Position numbers and translations under genes: made by a program | In this document: positions 35,164 through 43,879 of the stretch, one piece after another | Numbering within the stretch: the stretch's first letter is position 1 | Layout: the number at the start of each line of letters is the position of its first letter | Source of the DNA: Pseudomonadota bacterium | GTDB lineage: Bacteria; Pseudomonadota; Alphaproteobacteria; Sphingomonadales; Sphingomonadaceae | Assembly (NCBI GenBank): GCA_020160755.1 | Contig: JAIUPN010000015.1 | Span: 1-64,000, forward strand | Direction of reading: 5' to 3' | Length of the DNA stretch: 64,000 nucleotides | Notes under the pieces: model-generated | Told to the model about the DNA's origin: nothing | The model's database searches: none | What the model saw: the letters and a program-made list of their open reading frames with translations, nothing else

Positions 35164-35405
35164 TCAACATCATCGGCGCGATCATTTCGGGCCTGATCAT
35201 CGGCGCGCTCGCCCGCTTCTTCTATCCCGGCGCGGTGCAGATGGGCTGGATCGCGACGATCCTGCTCGGCATCGGCGGCTCGCTCCTCGCCGGCCTCGCA
35301 ACATCGCGCGGCCGCGGCGACTTCAGCCGCGCGGGCTGCCTCGCCTCGGTGATCGGCGCGATCGTGCTGATTTTTGTCGGGCGCCTGCTCGGCGTCGGCG
35401 GTTAG
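35160..35405 (+). CDS. GlsB/YeaQ/YmgE-family membrane protein
   Basis: 81-residue membrane protein with three hydrophobic segments and the Gly-rich family pattern IIGALARFFYPGAVQMGWIATILLGIGGSLLAGL. ATG overlaps the stop of the amidohydrolase gene (ATGA). Family members respond to stress but have no defined biochemical role. Its stop codon overlaps the stop of convergent nadB. Confidence 0.88.
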   Translation: MINIIGAIISGLIIGALARFFYPGAVQMGWIATILLGIGGSLLAGLATSRGRGDFSRAGCLASVIGAIVLIFVGRLLGVGG

Positions 35406-36979
35406 GGGACCAGCACCGTATCGACCGCCTCCGGCAGCATGTCGGGATAATCGAGCGTATAGTGCAGCCCGCGGCTTTCCTTGCGGTGAAGCGCGCTGCG
35501 CACGATCAGCTCGGCGCATTGCAGGAGGTTGCGAAGCTCGATCAGGTCGGTTGTGACGCGGAAGTGGCCGTAATAATCCTCGACCTCGCCGGTCATCATC
35601 TTGATGCGGTGCTGCGCGCGTTCGAGGCGCTTGGTCGTGCGGACGATGCCGACATAGTTCCACATGAAGCGGCGGATTTCGGTCCAGTTCTGCTTGATCA
35701 CGACCTCTTCGTCGGAGTCGGTCACGCGGCTCGCGTCCCACGGGCGGATCGCCGGCGGCGGTTCGAGCTGGTCCCAGCGCGCGATGATATCCTTCGCCGC
35801 CGCCTCGCCGAAGACGAAGCATTCGAGCAGGCTGTTTGACGCGAGACGGTTCGCACCGTGAAGCCCGCTCTCGGTGCATTCGCCCGCGGCATATAGCCCG
35901 GGAAGGTCGGTGCGGCCGTCGAGATCGATCAGGATGCCGCCGCACGTATAATGCTGCGCGGGCACGACCGGGATCGGCTGCTTGGTCATGTCGATGCCGA
36001 GCGTCAGCAGCTTTTCATAGATGTTCGGGAAGTGCCCCGCGACGAAATCGGGATCGAGATGACTGATGTCGAGATGGACATAGTCGAGGCCCGAGCGCTT
36101 GATCTGGTCGTCGTTCGCGCGTGCGACGACATCGCGCGGCGCAAGTTCGGCGCGCGCGTCATAATCGGGCATATAGCGGTGTCCGGTGACAGGATGCTTG
36201 AGGATTCCGCCCTCGCCGCGCACCGCCTCGGTAATCAGGAAATTCTTGACGTCGAGATTGTAGAGGCAGGTCGGGTGGAACTGCATCATCTCCATGTTCG
36301 AGACGCGCGCGCCCGCGCGCCACGCCATCGCGATGCCGTCGCCGGTCGCGCCACGCGGCGCGGTCGAGAATTGATAGACACGCCCCGCCCCGCCGCTCGC
36401 GAGGATCGTCGCGCGCCCGACATGCGCGCGCACCTTGCCGCTCTTTTCGTCGAGCGCATAAACGCCCCAGACGCGCCCCGAACCCGAATAGCGTTCCTCG
36501 TGCCGCCCCGTGATCAGGTCGATGCACGCCTGCCCCGGAAGAAGGGTGATGTTAGGATGCGCCTCGGCGGTCTTGAGCAGCGCCGCCTGCACCGCCCAGC
36601 CCGTCGCGTCGTCGACATGGACGATGCGGCGGTGCGAATGCCCGCCCTCGCGCGTCAGGTGCAGCGCTTCGGCATCCTTGTTGAACGGGACCCCCATTTC
36701 GACGAGCCGTTCGATCGCGTGCGGCGCATTCTCGACGACGAACTCGACCGTCTCGCGCCGGTTCAATCCAGCGCCCGCGACCATCGTATCCTCGATATGA
36801 TTTTCGAACGTGTCGCCCGCGTCGAGCACCGCGGCGATCCCGCCCTGCGCCCAGGCAGTCGAACCGCCGGTGAGTTCGCCCTTGGCGAGCACCAGCACGC
36901 GGCAATGGTCGGCGAGCGCGATGGCGGCGGTCAGCCCGGCGGCGCCCGATCCCACGATGATGACGTCGTATTCACTCAT
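35402..36979 (-). CDS. nadB: L-aspartate oxidase
   Basis: 525-residue flavoprotein of the succinate dehydrogenase/fumarate reductase flavoprotein group that oxidises L-aspartate to iminoaspartate, the first step of NAD synthesis. FAD motif DVIIVGSGAAGLTAAIAL, GGSTAWAQGGIAAVL (histidyl-FAD position lacks His, as in NadB), MEMMQFHPTCLYN, VPAQHYTCGGI and GLHGANRLASNSLLE are visible. Start 36979 has AGAGG upstream. nadA and nadC are not adjacent in this window. Confidence 0.95.
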   Translation of the reverse strand: MSEYDVIIVGSGAAGLTAAIALADHCRVLVLAKGELTGGSTAWAQGGIAAVLDAGDTFENHIEDTMVAGAGLNRRETVEFVVENAPHAIERLVEMGVPFNKDAEALHLTREGGHSHRRIVHVDDATGWAVQAALLKTAEAHPNITLLPGQACIDLITGRHEERYSGSGRVWGVYALDEKSGKVRAHVGRATILASGGAGRVYQFSTAPRGATGDGIAMAWRAGARVSNMEMMQFHPTCLYNLDVKNFLITEAVRGEGGILKHPVTGHRYMPDYDARAELAPRDVVARANDDQIKRSGLDYVHLDISHLDPDFVAGHFPNIYEKLLTLGIDMTKQPIPVVPAQHYTCGGILIDLDGRTDLPGLYAAGECTESGLHGANRLASNSLLECFVFGEAAAKDIIARWDQLEPPPAIRPWDASRVTDSDEEVVIKQNWTEIRRFMWNYVGIVRTTKRLERAQHRIKMMTGEVEDYYGHFRVTTDLIELRNLLQCAELIVRSALHRKESRGLHYTLDYPDMLPEAVDTVLVP

Positions 36980-37051
36980 GCCGCCTCTGTTGCACAGCAA
37001 GGCGCCGCATGACAGGGGGATCGAAACCGCAGGTCACGGGAATTTTTCAGG

Positions 37052-37876
37052 ATGCACAAAGCGAAACTTGACCGGCGCACGCTGCTTGCAACCATCGCGG
37101 CGCTCCCGCTCGCCGCCTGCGCGCATCGTCTGCCGGTCGATGCAAAACCCGGCATCGGTGTCGCGACCTTCAATATCTGGCACGATGCCGGCGGGCACTG
37201 GCCCGTGCGGCGCGCGCTGCTTGTCGCGACGCTGCGCACTGCCGACGCGGACGTCATCGCGCTGCAGGAGGTGCTCGAAGACGCAAAGAAAGGCCTGCCA
37301 AATCAGGCGGAAACGCTTGCCCGCGATCTTGGATACACCGGGGTCCACTTCGTCGCACCCGAGCCCGAGGATGCGCCCAAACGCTATGGCAATGCGGTCC
37401 TGACGCGCCTGCCGGTGATCGAGGTCGCGCGCCGCAGGCTCGAACCGTTGTCGGACTATCGCACCGCGATCCGCGTCCGCGTGCAGACGAGAAGCGGCCC
37501 GCTCGATATCGTCGCGACGCATCTCGCCTGGCAGCCCGAAGCGGCGGCGGTCCGCGCGCAGCAGCTGGGCGATCTGCTCGCCTGGTTACCGGCCGACGGC
37601 ACCCCGCTCGTCATCATGGGCGATTTCAACGCCCCCCTCGACGATCCCGGCCTCGCCGCGATGGGGCCGCCACGCTTCACCTCGGCGCTCGCCCCCGGCG
37701 CCGCGCCGACGACGCTCAACCCCGCCCGCGGTCATCCGGCGCGCGTGATCGACCATATCTTCGTCGACACCGCCGCCTTCGCCGTCTCCGGCGCGCGCGT
37801 CATCGGCGACACGCCGGTGGATGGCGAGTATCCGTCGGATCATTTCGGGGTCGCCGCGCGCCTGACGCGGCGTTGA
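37052..37876 (+). CDS. Endonuclease/exonuclease/phosphatase-family lipoprotein
   Basis: 274 residues. N terminus LDRRTLLATIAALPLAAC has a twin-Arg and a lipobox (LAAC), predicting an envelope-anchored lipoprotein. The EEP fold motifs are FNIWHD, IALQEVLED, ATHLAWQPE, MGDFNAP and PSDHFGV. The substrate could be a phosphodiester, sphingomyelin-like lipid or DNA; sequence alone does not tell. It is followed within 3 bp by a convergent ABC ATPase gene. Confidence 0.85.
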   Translation: MHKAKLDRRTLLATIAALPLAACAHRLPVDAKPGIGVATFNIWHDAGGHWPVRRALLVATLRTADADVIALQEVLEDAKKGLPNQAETLARDLGYTGVHFVAPEPEDAPKRYGNAVLTRLPVIEVARRRLEPLSDYRTAIRVRVQTRSGPLDIVATHLAWQPEAAAVRAQQLGDLLAWLPADGTPLVIMGDFNAPLDDPGLAAMGPPRFTSALAPGAAPTTLNPARGHPARVIDHIFVDTAAFAVSGARVIGDTPVDGEYPSDHFGVAARLTRR

Positions 37877-37879
37877 GCC

Positions 37880-38800
37880 TCAGGCGACGCTGCGCGTCAG
37901 GTTCAGGAAAACATCCTCAAGGTCGGCCTCGCGCGTCGAGACGTCGACGATGCCGTGGCCCATCGCGTTCACCGCAGCGAGCACTTCGCCTGCATTGACG
38001 CGATCCTTGTTGTAGTGGATCGCGAGGCCCCGTTCACCCTCGCGCTCGACCTTGTCGAACGCGGGATGCGAGGGCAGCTCGGTGACATCGGCGTCAAGCG
38101 TCACGACGACGATCTTTTCGCGCGCCATGTCCACCAGCTCGCGTGTCGGCTTGTTCGCGATCAGCTTGCCATGGTTGATGATCGCGATGCGGTCGCATAG
38201 CTCCTCGGCCTCTTCGAGATAATGCGTCGTCAGCACCACGGTGACGCCGCGATCGTTGAGGCTCTGCACATATTCCCAAAGCTGCTGCCTGAGTTCGATA
38301 TCGACCCCTGCGGTCGGCTCGTCGAGCACGATGATCGGCGGCGAGTGCACCATCGCCTTCGCAACGAGCAGGCGGCGCTTCATCCCGCCCGACAGCGTGC
38401 GCGCATAGGCGTCACGCTTGTCGCTGAGGTGCACCGCGGCGAGCAGCGCGTCCGAAATGCGCTTGTCCTTCGGCACCCCGTAAAGCCCCGCCTGATTCTC
38501 CAGCGTCTCAAAGGGCGTAAAAAAGGGATCGAAGACAATTTCCTGCGGCACGATGCCGATCGAATATTTGGCGTTGCGCGGGTCGGCGTCGATGTCGAAG
38601 CCCCAGATGCTCGCATTGCCCGCGGTCTTGTTGACGAGGCCCGCAAGGATGTTGATCAGCGTCGACTTCCCCGCACCATTCGGTCCCAAAAGGCCGAAAA
38701 TCTGGCCGCGCGGCACGTCGAAACTGACGTTGTCGAGCGCCTGCTTGCCGCCGGCATAAAGTTTGGAGACGGCGTCGATGCGGATGGCGGCTTCACTCAT
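37880..38800 (-). CDS. ABC transporter ATP-binding protein
   Basis: 306-residue ATPase of the drug/daunorubicin-type (CcmA/ABC-2) class. Walker A GPNGAGKST, Q-loop PQEIVF, signature LSGGMKRRL, Walker B IIVLDEPTAGVD and H-loop LTTHYLEEAEEL. About 80 C-terminal residues beyond the core resemble the regulatory tail of ABC-2 exporters. The start at 38800 is chosen because GGAAG lies 6 bases upstream of that ATG. No permease gene is adjacent on either side, so its partner lies elsewhere. Confidence 0.9.
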   Translation of the reverse strand: MSEAAIRIDAVSKLYAGGKQALDNVSFDVPRGQIFGLLGPNGAGKSTLINILAGLVNKTAGNASIWGFDIDADPRNAKYSIGIVPQEIVFDPFFTPFETLENQAGLYGVPKDKRISDALLAAVHLSDKRDAYARTLSGGMKRRLLVAKAMVHSPPIIVLDEPTAGVDIELRQQLWEYVQSLNDRGVTVVLTTHYLEEAEELCDRIAIINHGKLIANKPTRELVDMAREKIVVVTLDADVTELPSHPAFDKVEREGERGLAIHYNKDRVNAGEVLAAVNAMGHGIVDVSTREADLEDVFLNLTRSVA

Positions 38801-38902
38801 GGCCGCTTCCATAGCCGCCCGCCTGCCCTCGCGAAAGCCCGCTAATTTTTCGTCAGCGCGGCATTAACGCTAAATTGGAAATTCGCCTCTAGAGCGACAT
38901 CT

Positions 38903-39457
38903 GTGAGGACCAGCCACATCATTTGCCCGCTGTCGATGCAGCGCGGTCTAGCCGCCTTTGCGCTTTGTCTCGTGCCCGCCGTCCCGGCGCTGGCGCAAGC
39001 GAACGCGCCGGCCCAGGCCGAAGCCATCGTGCTTCGCCCGCTCAGTTTCTTCAAGGTCAACGACCTCGATTTCGGCGACATCATCCCGTCGGCGACCGCC
39101 GGCACCGTGACGATCGAACCCGACGGATCGCGCAGCCGCACCGGCGGCGTGACGCTCGCGGGCAATGGCGGCGAACCCGCCCGCTTCGCGGGGCTCGGCA
39201 GCTTCAATCGCCAGGTCAATATCTCGCTTGGATCGAACACAATCTGGCTCACCGGGCCGGGGGTCCGGATGCGCGTGCACGATTTCGAGATCGGCAGCAC
39301 GCCGACCGCGATCCTGTCGACGACCCCGACGCGATTCCGGATCACGTCGCCGCTCGGCAATTATAATTTCCCGGTCGGCGGCACGCTGGAGGTCGGAGCC
39401 AACCAGGCGCCGGGCGATTACAGTGGCACGTTCACGGTCACATTGAACTATCTCTAG
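38903..39457 (+). CDS. DUF4402 secreted protein 1
   Basis: 184 residues counted from GTG38903; ATG38936 would give a cleaner signal peptide (GLAAFALCLVPAVPALAQ). DUF4402 features are LSFFKVNDLDFGDIIP near the N terminus of the mature part and the ending APGDYSGTFTVTLNYL. The family has an immunoglobulin-like, pilin-like beta fold and is common in sphingomonads; function unknown. A related gene lies at 39923-40441. Confidence 0.8.
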   Translation: MRTSHIICPLSMQRGLAAFALCLVPAVPALAQANAPAQAEAIVLRPLSFFKVNDLDFGDIIPSATAGTVTIEPDGSRSRTGGVTLAGNGGEPARFAGLGSFNRQVNISLGSNTIWLTGPGVRMRVHDFEIGSTPTAILSTTPTRFRITSPLGNYNFPVGGTLEVGANQAPGDYSGTFTVTLNYL

Positions 39458-39474
39458 GCCTTCTGTGGGGGGAG

Positions 39475-39527
39475 GACGGCACCGGGGGACCACTTGCACC
39501 CGAAAGGGTGCCTGCGCCGGTGCCGTC
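39475..39527 (+). terminator. Nested hairpin after first DUF4402 gene
   Basis: Outer 11-base stem gacggcaccgg (39475-39485) with ccggtgccgtc (39517-39527) enclosing an inner gcaccc-gaaa-gggtgc hairpin. No T-run follows, so it may be a structured spacer or rho-dependent element instead of a simple terminator. Confidence 0.45.
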
Positions 39528-39593
39528 ATGGCCCTCCGATGATTGTGCAGACCCGATTGCCGAGCCTTCGCGCGCTTGCTATGGGCGCGATCG

Positions 39594-39791
39594 ATGACCC
39601 AGCCCGCCCCCGAAACCATCCGCACGCCCAAGACCCGCATCGCCTGTGACGGCACCGGCGACGGCCTCGCCGATGCGGCGCTCGGCCACCCGCGCGTCTG
39701 GCTCGAAATCGACACCGACGACGGCTTTGCCGACTGCGGCTATTGCGACCGGCGTTTCATCCTGATCGGCGGCATCGCCGACAAGGCGTAA
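39594..39791 (+). CDS. CHCC-type zinc-finger domain protein
   Basis: 65 residues with the zf-CHCC pattern: Cys in RIACDG, His in LGHPRVWLEI, and CGYCDRRF. Such proteins are related to the NDUFS6 zinc subunit of respiratory complex I. ATG39594 is selected because the domain follows directly. It sits between two DUF4402 genes with no obvious functional link. Confidence 0.85.
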   Translation: MTQPAPETIRTPKTRIACDGTGDGLADAALGHPRVWLEIDTDDGFADCGYCDRRFILIGGIADKA

Positions 39792-39852
39792 ACCTGCCGC
39801 CAGAAGTAAACGGGCGCTTTACCAACCCCATGCATCACTGATGAAGGTCCCG

Positions 39853-39871
39853 CTGGCACAAGATGTGCCAG
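39853..39871 (+). repeat. Short hairpin upstream of second DUF4402 gene
   Basis: Perfect 8-bp stem ctggcaca-aga-tgtgccag about 50 bases upstream of ATG39923, in the presumed leader. Confidence 0.45.
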
Positions 39872-39922
39872 ACAGGAGCAGAATCTGTGGGGATTCAAGG
39901 GACCAGACTCGGTCGGGGGGCC

Positions 39923-40441
39923 ATGCGCACCCTGACCATCGCCGCCGCAGCGGCGAGCGCGATGCAATGCGTGCCGGCCTATGCAGCCGATATGGCGGGC
40001 ACCGCCAACGCGGCGGTCGTCCGCCCGAACACGCTGATCAAAACCGACGATCTCGATTTCGGCACCATGACGAGCGGGGCCACCGGGGGTACGGTATCGA
40101 TCAACGCCGTGACCGGCACGCGCACCACGACAGGCGGCGTAACGCCGGTTGGCGCCGGAACGCAGCGCGCGGTGTTCCAGGGAACGGGGGGCATCCTGCT
40201 CATCACCGTATCGGGCGACACCAGTGTCACCCTGACACGGGCCGGCGGCGGCGCACCCAATATGACCGCGAGCCTCGTGCGCGCCGCGAGCACCAGCGGC
40301 GGCGGCGTGGCGCTGCTCGGCGCGACGCTGCTACCAAGCGGTGTGCAGACCTATTATATCGGCGGCACACTGACCGTTCCGGCGAACCAGCCCGCGGGCG
40401 ACTACAGCGGGACGTTCACACTCACCGTCAATTATCTCTGA
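39923..40441 (+). CDS. DUF4402 secreted protein 2
   Basis: 172 residues from ATG39923: signal peptide LTIAAAAASAMQCVPAYA, then KTDDLDFGTMTSGATGGTVSI and the ending QPAGDYSGTFTLTVNYL, closely parallel to the first DUF4402 protein. A GGGGGG run serves as ribosome binding site. The pair probably arose by duplication around the zinc-finger gene. Role unknown; surface or periplasmic beta-sandwich expected. Confidence 0.8.
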   Translation: MRTLTIAAAAASAMQCVPAYAADMAGTANAAVVRPNTLIKTDDLDFGTMTSGATGGTVSINAVTGTRTTTGGVTPVGAGTQRAVFQGTGGILLITVSGDTSVTLTRAGGGAPNMTASLVRAASTSGGGVALLGATLLPSGVQTYYIGGTLTVPANQPAGDYSGTFTLTVNYL

Positions 40442-40480
40442 CCGCTGGCGTCGGGGGACGCGCGTGCCTATATCGGCGCC

Positions 40481-41920
40481 ATGACCAGTCTCGATCCCCG
40501 CCGCTTCCTCTATCGCGCCGACGCGCTCGACCCCGATCTGGCGCAGGCGCTCGCGCGCGAAGCGCTCGCCAAGGCCGACGACGGCGAGCTGTACCTGCAA
40601 TATCGCGCGACCGAGAGCTTCGGCTTCGACGACGGGCGCCTCAAGACCGCCGATTATTCGACCGACGCCGGTTTCGGTCTGCGCGCCGTGTCGGGCGAGA
40701 TGACGGGCTTTGCCCACGCGAGCGACATCAGCGCCGGCGCGATCCGCCGCGCCGCGGAGACGCTCGCGCTGCTCGATCCGTCGAATCAGGCGCACGCCGC
40801 GCCGCCGCCGCGCACCAACCGCCATCTCTATGACGAGGCGAACCCGCTCGACCTCATCCCCTTCGCCAAGAAGGTCGCGCTCTGCCAGGAAATCGACGCC
40901 GCCGCGCGCGCGCGCGATCCGCGCATCGTGCAGGTGTCGGTCGCGCTCGCGGGCAGCTGGTCGGTGGTCGAGATCGTCCGCGCCGACGGCTTCCTCGCGA
41001 CCGACATCCGCCCGCTCGTCCGCCTCAACGTCTCGATCGTCGTCGAAGAGAACGGCCGCCGCGAAACCGGCTATTTCGGCCTTGGCGGCCGCTACATGTA
41101 CGATCATCTGTTCGAACCCGTACAGTGGAACCGCGCGATCGACGAGGCGCTGGCACAGGCGCTCGTCAACCTCCGCGCGGTCGACGCCCCTGCGGGCGAA
41201 TTCACCGTATTGCTCGGCCCCGGCTGGCCCGGCGTCCTGCTCCACGAGGCCGTCGGCCACGGGCTCGAGGGCGACTTCAACCGCAAGGGCACCAGCGCCT
41301 TTTCGGGCCGCATCGGCGAACGCGTTGCGGCCTCCGGCGTCACCGTGGTCGACGACGGCGCGATGGAAAGCCCTGTCGGCGGCGGCCGCCGTGGCTCGCT
41401 TTCTATCGACGATGAAGGCACTCCGACCGGCGAGACGGTGCTGATCGAGGATGGCATCCTCAAGGGTTATATGCAGGACCGCCTCAACGCACGCCTGATG
41501 GGGGTCGAACCCACCGGCAACGGGCGGCGCGAAAGTTTTGCGCACGCGCCGATGCCGCGGATGACGAACACCTTCATGCGCGGCGGCAACGACGATCCCG
41601 CCGAATTGCTCAGCCGCGTCAAGAACGGCATTTTCGCCAAAAGCTTCGGCGGCGGACAGGTCGACATCGTGTCGGGCAAGTTCGTCTTCAGCTGCACCGA
41701 GGCGTACAAGATCGAGAATGGCAAACTTGGCGACTCGATCAAGGGCGCGACGCTGATCGGCGACGGGCCGAGCGTGCTGACCAAGGTCACCGGCATCGGC
41801 AACGACATGGCGATCGACGAAGGCATCGGCATCTGCGGCAAGGGCGGCCAGAGCGTCCCCGCGGGCGTCGGCCAGCCGACCTTGCTCGTGAACGGGCTGA
41901 CGGTGGGCGGCACGGCCTGA
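40481..41920 (+). CDS. tldD: Metalloprotease TldD
   Basis: 479-residue subunit of the TldD/TldE protease (PmbA partner), which degrades unfolded peptides and processes modified peptides. The zinc-binding motif is HEAVGHGLEGD (HExxxH). Family blocks GKFVFSCTEAYKIENG and TLIGDGPSVLTKVTGIGNDM are present. The partner gene tldE/pmbA is not in the window. Length matches the family. Confidence 0.95.
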   Translation: MTSLDPRRFLYRADALDPDLAQALAREALAKADDGELYLQYRATESFGFDDGRLKTADYSTDAGFGLRAVSGEMTGFAHASDISAGAIRRAAETLALLDPSNQAHAAPPPRTNRHLYDEANPLDLIPFAKKVALCQEIDAAARARDPRIVQVSVALAGSWSVVEIVRADGFLATDIRPLVRLNVSIVVEENGRRETGYFGLGGRYMYDHLFEPVQWNRAIDEALAQALVNLRAVDAPAGEFTVLLGPGWPGVLLHEAVGHGLEGDFNRKGTSAFSGRIGERVAASGVTVVDDGAMESPVGGGRRGSLSIDDEGTPTGETVLIEDGILKGYMQDRLNARLMGVEPTGNGRRESFAHAPMPRMTNTFMRGGNDDPAELLSRVKNGIFAKSFGGGQVDIVSGKFVFSCTEAYKIENGKLGDSIKGATLIGDGPSVLTKVTGIGNDMAIDEGIGICGKGGQSVPAGVGQPTLLVNGLTVGGTA

Positions 41921-41922
41921 TT

Positions 41923-41953
41923 GGAACCCCGGCGAAAGCCGGGTTCCGTTTCG
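41923..41953 (+). terminator. Hairpin terminator after tldD
   Basis: ggaaccccggc-gaaa-gccgggttcc with one bulged C, followed by gtttcg. A similar GC hairpin made of aaccccggc and gccgggg occurs at 52234-52251, suggesting a recurring intergenic element. Confidence 0.6.
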
Positions 41954-42103
41954 ACCAATGGAACACTGGTTTCTGCCGGTGAATGTCGCCTGTGACCCTG
42001 CTCACTTGGCGTCCGGCCCTCCCGCGCATATAGCTCTCCCCAACAAAAGAAGAATCGGGTCGCATCATCCGCGGGGGGCACTCCCTGCAACAGGGAGGAT
42101 AAT

Positions 42104-43321
42104 ATGCGTTCGAGTCTGCGTTTCGTTTCCGTGGCCGCCGTCGCCGCGATGCTCGCCGCCGTTCCCGGCTCGGCGCAAAAATCAACCGGCCCCAAGGAAC
42201 GCTATGAAATGGACGTCGCGACAATGTCCGGCTTTGCCGCGATGGGCGGCGGCAAGGGCGGCATCGGCGGCGCGATGGGGATGATGTTCGGCGGCGATCC
42301 GTCGAGCAAGGTCGCGCACCAGCTCCTCCTCCGCCTCGGTTCGAACGACGCCGCCACCGCGCCGCCGCCGAAGGGCGACCATTTCTTCCTGCCGCAGGCG
42401 AAGATGGGCAAGTCGGTGCCGCTCTTCTGGGAGGAAGGAAAGGAAGCGCCCGGCACGGAGACCTTCGAACGCCCCAAGGGCCGACTGCTCCTCTATTGGG
42501 GATGCGGCGCCAAGGCCGGCCCCGGCCAGCCGGTGGTGATCGATTTCGCCAAGGTCGCCGCGGGCCAGATTCCGCCGAACCTGTTCTCGAGCGCGGTTCC
42601 GGTGATCCGCGAAGTCAGCAAGGCGAACAGCCGCTCCTATATCGACTGGCCGAACAAGAAGGGCGGCCGGCAGCCCGGATCGGGTTCGTCGCTGATCGGC
42701 GCGCACCGCGTCGCGAGCAATATCGGTCCCGACATCAATTTCACCCTCGCGCAGGATTATATGCAGGGCCTTTCCGCCTCGACCGCGGTACAGGGCGACC
42801 AGTCGGTGATGGTCCGCTGGAATTCGGTACCGAACGCGACGGGCTATGTCGCGTGGACGATCGGCGGCATGGGCAATGGCGGCGGCAAGAACGACATCGG
42901 CGACATCGTCTGGTGGACGAGCAGCGCGTCGAAGGAATTCGGTGGCGGCCTCTGGGACTGGCTGCCTCCCTCGGTGGTCGCGAACCTCATCACGAAAAAG
43001 ATCGTGATGCCGCCCGCCCAGACGAGCTGCCAGATTCCAGCCGAGGTCAAGAAGGCGTCGGGCGAGATGATGATCGGCAATTTGAACGCCTTCGGCCCCG
43101 AAGCCAATTTCTCCTACCCGCCGAAACCCGCGGGCAATGCGGTGTGGAATATCGACTGGACCGCGAAGGTGCGTTTCCGTTCGCACACGATGCTGCTGGT
43201 CGGCGCCGATTTCGGCGGCATGGGCGGGGCATCGACCGGCGGCAGCACCCCCGTCGAACCCGCGAAGAAAAAGAAGTGCAAGGGTCCGCTGGGCATCCCG
43301 CTCCCCGACGGGGCGTGCTGA
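42104..43321 (+). CDS. Hypothetical secreted protein with Gly/Met-rich segment
   Basis: 405 residues, not recognised. It has a signal peptide (FVSVAAVAAMLAAVPGSAQ), a Gly/Met-rich stretch (GFAAMGGGKGGIGGAMGMMFGG, about residues 43-64), a possible fibronectin-like block VMVRWNSVPNATGYVAWTIGG, and a basic C-terminal tail (AKKKKCKG). The start is set by AGGGAGGATAAT directly before ATG. It appears monocistronic. Expected location is periplasm or outer membrane; no function can be assigned. Confidence 0.7.
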   Translation: MRSSLRFVSVAAVAAMLAAVPGSAQKSTGPKERYEMDVATMSGFAAMGGGKGGIGGAMGMMFGGDPSSKVAHQLLLRLGSNDAATAPPPKGDHFFLPQAKMGKSVPLFWEEGKEAPGTETFERPKGRLLLYWGCGAKAGPGQPVVIDFAKVAAGQIPPNLFSSAVPVIREVSKANSRSYIDWPNKKGGRQPGSGSSLIGAHRVASNIGPDINFTLAQDYMQGLSASTAVQGDQSVMVRWNSVPNATGYVAWTIGGMGNGGGKNDIGDIVWWTSSASKEFGGGLWDWLPPSVVANLITKKIVMPPAQTSCQIPAEVKKASGEMMIGNLNAFGPEANFSYPPKPAGNAVWNIDWTAKVRFRSHTMLLVGADFGGMGGASTGGSTPVEPAKKKKCKGPLGIPLPDGAC

Positions 43322-43404
43322 AACGGCGGCGAGTCAGGCCCTGTTCACGCGGCGGGGCGTATGAAGGCGCCGGGTAGGGTATGATGAAGACAGGAGTCGA
43401 ACCC

Positions 43405-43806
43405 ATGCGTCACCTCATCCCGGCGCTTCTGGCCGCAGCCGCGATCGCGGCCTCACCCGCCGCCACCGCGCGCGAAAAGCTCGCACCCGAGGACCAGCTC
43501 GCCAAGCTGCTCGAAGGTCGCGTCGCGGGCGAGCCGCAGGATTGCATCTCGCTTTCGAGCGCGCGCAGCTCGCAGATCATCGACAAGACCGCGATCGTCT
43601 ATCGCGCGGGCAGCACCCTTTGGGTCAACCGGCCGAAAGGCGGCGCCGAATCGCTCGACGACGACGATATCCTCGTGACGAGGACGACGGGCAGCCAATT
43701 GTGCAGCATCGATCCGGTCGAGCTGCGCGACCGCACGAGCCATTTCTACACCGGCTTCGTGTCGCTCGGCGAATTCGTCCCCTATCGCCGCGCCAAGGGC
43801 GAATAG
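43405..43806 (+). CDS. Hypothetical small periplasmic protein
   Basis: 133 residues. Signal peptide MRHLIPALLAAAAIAASPAATA, two Cys residues (DCISLS and QLCSID) that could form a disulfide, and a beta-rich remainder (WVNRPKGGAE, FYTGFVSLGEFVPY). CAGGAG 8 bases upstream supports ATG43405 over an ATG pair at 43381. Similar small proteins are common in sphingomonads; function unknown. Confidence 0.7.
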   Translation: MRHLIPALLAAAAIAASPAATAREKLAPEDQLAKLLEGRVAGEPQDCISLSSARSSQIIDKTAIVYRAGSTLWVNRPKGGAESLDDDDILVTRTTGSQLCSIDPVELRDRTSHFYTGFVSLGEFVPYRRAKGE

Positions 43807-43824
43807 CCTCATCTTTGCGGGCGC

Positions 43825-43870
43825 AGCGAAGCGATCCGGGCTTGCGTAAACCGCTCCGGATTGCTTCGCT
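43825..43870. repeat. REP-like intergenic palindrome
   Basis: Arms agcgaagcgatccgg (43825-43839) and ccggattgcttcgct (43856-43870), one mismatch, separated by 16 bases. The arrangement is like the dispersed extragenic palindromes of alphaproteobacteria containing attgcttcgct. Only one copy is in the window. Confidence 0.65.
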
Positions 43871-43879
43871 GTACGCACC

